Assembly: GCA_002287035.1 (NCBI GenBank)
Contig: NSKG01000004.1
Coordinates: forward strand, 186,001 to 250,000
Length of the DNA: 64,000 bases
Source: Pseudomonas sp. WN033
GTDB taxonomy: Bacteria; Pseudomonadota; Gammaproteobacteria; Pseudomonadales; Pseudomonadaceae
Reading direction: 5' to 3'
The translations under genes and the position numbers were made by a program. Below the pieces are notes generated by a model. It saw only the letters and a program-made list of their open reading frames with translations. It was not told the DNA's origin and searched no databases. Positions 63,179-64,000 of this stretch are shown here, in pieces (the stretch's first letter is position 1; each line of letters begins with the position of its first letter).

Positions 63179-63259
63179 GCCCTGTTTATAGCCTGGGGAG
63201 CGTTGCGCGCCTGCGCGATGTGTGGGCTGATCGATAACCCGGTGTTGCGCGCCAGCTCT

Positions 63260-63281
63260 GTGTCGAGCAGGCGCTCGACAC
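63260..63281. terminator. Hairpin between the SDR gene and phaG
   Basis: 9-bp perfect stem GTGTCGAGC / GCTCGACAC with a 4-base loop, nested in a longer arm pair AGCCTGGGGAG (63190 region) / CTCCCAGGCT (63281-63290) across the convergent gap. No U-run. Confidence 0.55.
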
Positions 63282-63308
63282 TCCCAGGCTTGCGCTACAC
63301 GCTGTGCT

Positions 63309-64000
63309 CTATACCGCCAGCGCCAATCGCTGCTCGGCCACCCCCTGGCGCAGGAAAAACCGCTCCACCGCCGAGCGGGTATCCTGCCAGGCCGTCTTGT
63401 GTTCCATTTCCAGAAAGTGACCGCTGTGAGCTATGGTTGCAAACTGAGCCTGTGGCGCCAGTTTGGCAAAGGCACGTGCATCATCCGGGCTGGTGTAACG
63501 GTCCCACTCGCCATTGATGAACAGCAGCGGCAGGTCGATGTTGGTCACGCAGCTCATATAGCTGTCGCTATCCAGCCCCAGTACCTGGCGGATATGGAAC
63601 AGCATCTGAGCATACTCGTGTTCTTCAAGGCTGCTGACATGACGAAAATTGCAGCGCCTGAACAGAGGCGGTAGATATTCACCGATAGTGTCATTGACCA
63701 GGTTGCCCACCGCCTGGCGGTCACAGGCCGCCAGATGGGTCTGGCCGCGACTGAGATAGTCATGCATCGCGCTGTTGAGAATCGGCGAGAATGAGCTGAC
63801 CACGGCGCTGCGTATCCGTGCAGGTCGCTGGGCAAGAGCCAGCAGGGTGGCGACTCCGCCCCAGGAGAATGAATAGATGTGGTCGGCACTAAAATGCTCG
63901 ATCAGATCCAGCAGAATCAGTGCCTCGTCCTCCTTGCCAATCAATGGCAGGTTTGGATTGTGCGGGCGTGAGGCGCCAGCATAGGGCTGATCAAACAGCA
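63309..64000 (-). CDS. phaG: PhaG, 3-hydroxyacyl-ACP thioesterase/transacylase (partial)
   Basis: The frame continues to the window edge, so the N-terminus (about 60-65 residues) is outside. The 230 residues present match PhaG of P. putida almost throughout: LFDQPYAGASRPHNPNLPLIGKEDEALILLDLIEHF, the nucleophile elbow YSFSWGGVATLLALAQRPARI with Ser in SWGG, SSFSPILNSAMHDYLSRGQ, LVNDTIGEYLPPLF, FHIRQVLGLD, FINGEWDRYTSPDDARAF (acid Asp) and AHSGHFLEMEHKTA (His). It frees (R)-3-hydroxyacids from ACP for mcl-PHA; RhlA of rhamnolipid synthesis is the closest relative but fits less well. There is no start codon inside the window; the TTG at 63944 is internal. Confidence 0.9.
   Translation of the reverse strand, partial: LFDQPYAGASRPHNPNLPLIGKEDEALILLDLIEHFSADHIYSFSWGGVATLLALAQRPARIRSAVVSSFSPILNSAMHDYLSRGQTHLAACDRQAVGNLVNDTIGEYLPPLFRRCNFRHVSSLEEHEYAQMLFHIRQVLGLDSDSYMSCVTNIDLPLLFINGEWDRYTSPDDARAFAKLAPQAQFATIAHSGHFLEMEHKTAWQDTRSAVERFFLRQGVAEQRLALAV

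Noticed and set aside
63309..63944. Complete hydrolase gene starting at a TTG at 63944
   Set aside because: The frame continues upstream with strong PhaG similarity (FDQPYAGAS...), so the TTG is internal and the gene is cut by the window.

Overview
The window is a 64-kb piece of a gammaproteobacterial chromosome, most likely from the Pseudomonadaceae. Gene content and order match two segments of Pseudomonas chromosomes as I remember them. The first (about 1-16.7 kb) follows the miaB - DUF1820 - Sel1 protein - hemL - thiE - thiD - acyl-CoA dehydrogenase - Lrp - CDF transporter - hrpB neighbourhood of P. aeruginosa. The second (36.6-55 kb) follows the Mrp antiporter and bra (LivJHMGF) region. 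The G+C is moderately high. Two complete Mrp/Mnh Na+/H+ antiporter operons, an ANR-type arc promoter and a phaG gene would suit a marine or saline relative of Pseudomonas (for example Halopseudomonas or Stutzerimonas). The genus is inference.

Layout. 1-16.7 kb: housekeeping genes, mostly on the minus strand (miaB partial, hemL, thiED, rluE, an acyl-CoA ligase, an AidB-like acyl-CoA dehydrogenase with its TetR regulator and a long palindromic operator, an Lrp-type regulator, a CDF metal exporter), then hrpB and rsmC on the plus strand. 16.7-17.7 kb: a yybP-ykoY manganese riboswitch in front of an MneA/UPF0016 exporter gene; a 126-bp palindromic repeat lies inside a variable arm of the aptamer. 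18.3-23.1 kb: an arginine deiminase operon (YfcC-type antiporter, arcA, arcB, arcC) behind a well-placed ANR/FNR box. 23.2-35.5 kb: GST, WYL regulator, chromate transporter, periplasmic rhodanese plus YeeE/YedE thiosulfate-type transporter, M48 protease, a sigma-28-controlled chemoreceptor, and a three-gene group encoding a CPXCG zinc-ribbon protein, a DUF2007 protein and an SRAP-fold protein that has lost all four catalytic residues. 35.8-48.7 kb: a SlyB-like lipoprotein and two tandem six-gene mnhACDEFG operons (A fused to B), separated by a repeat-filled 620-bp spacer. 48.8-55.1 kb: an OmpA-like lipoprotein, another lipoprotein, and the bra branched-chain amino acid ABC operon with an internal terminator after braC. 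55.3-60.4 kb: a PhnCDEE-type oxyanion ABC operon bracketed by near-identical REP-type repeats, then a hydroxypyruvate-isomerase-like gene. 60.4-64 kb: a periplasmic SBP-plus-Cache protein with a partner lipoprotein, an SDR, and the 3' part of phaG running off the end.

The genes serve cofactor synthesis, ion and pH homeostasis (Mrp, MneA, CDF), anaerobic energy from arginine, and solute uptake. There are no tRNA, rRNA, CRISPR, prophage or complete IS elements that I can see. The accessory DNA consists of several families of short palindromic repeats. The most unusual items are the repeat nested in the Mn2+ riboswitch, the active-site-less SRAP protein, the SBP-Cache protein, the tandem Mrp operons with His/acid-rich tails in the first copy, and the repeat-bracketed ABC cassette.
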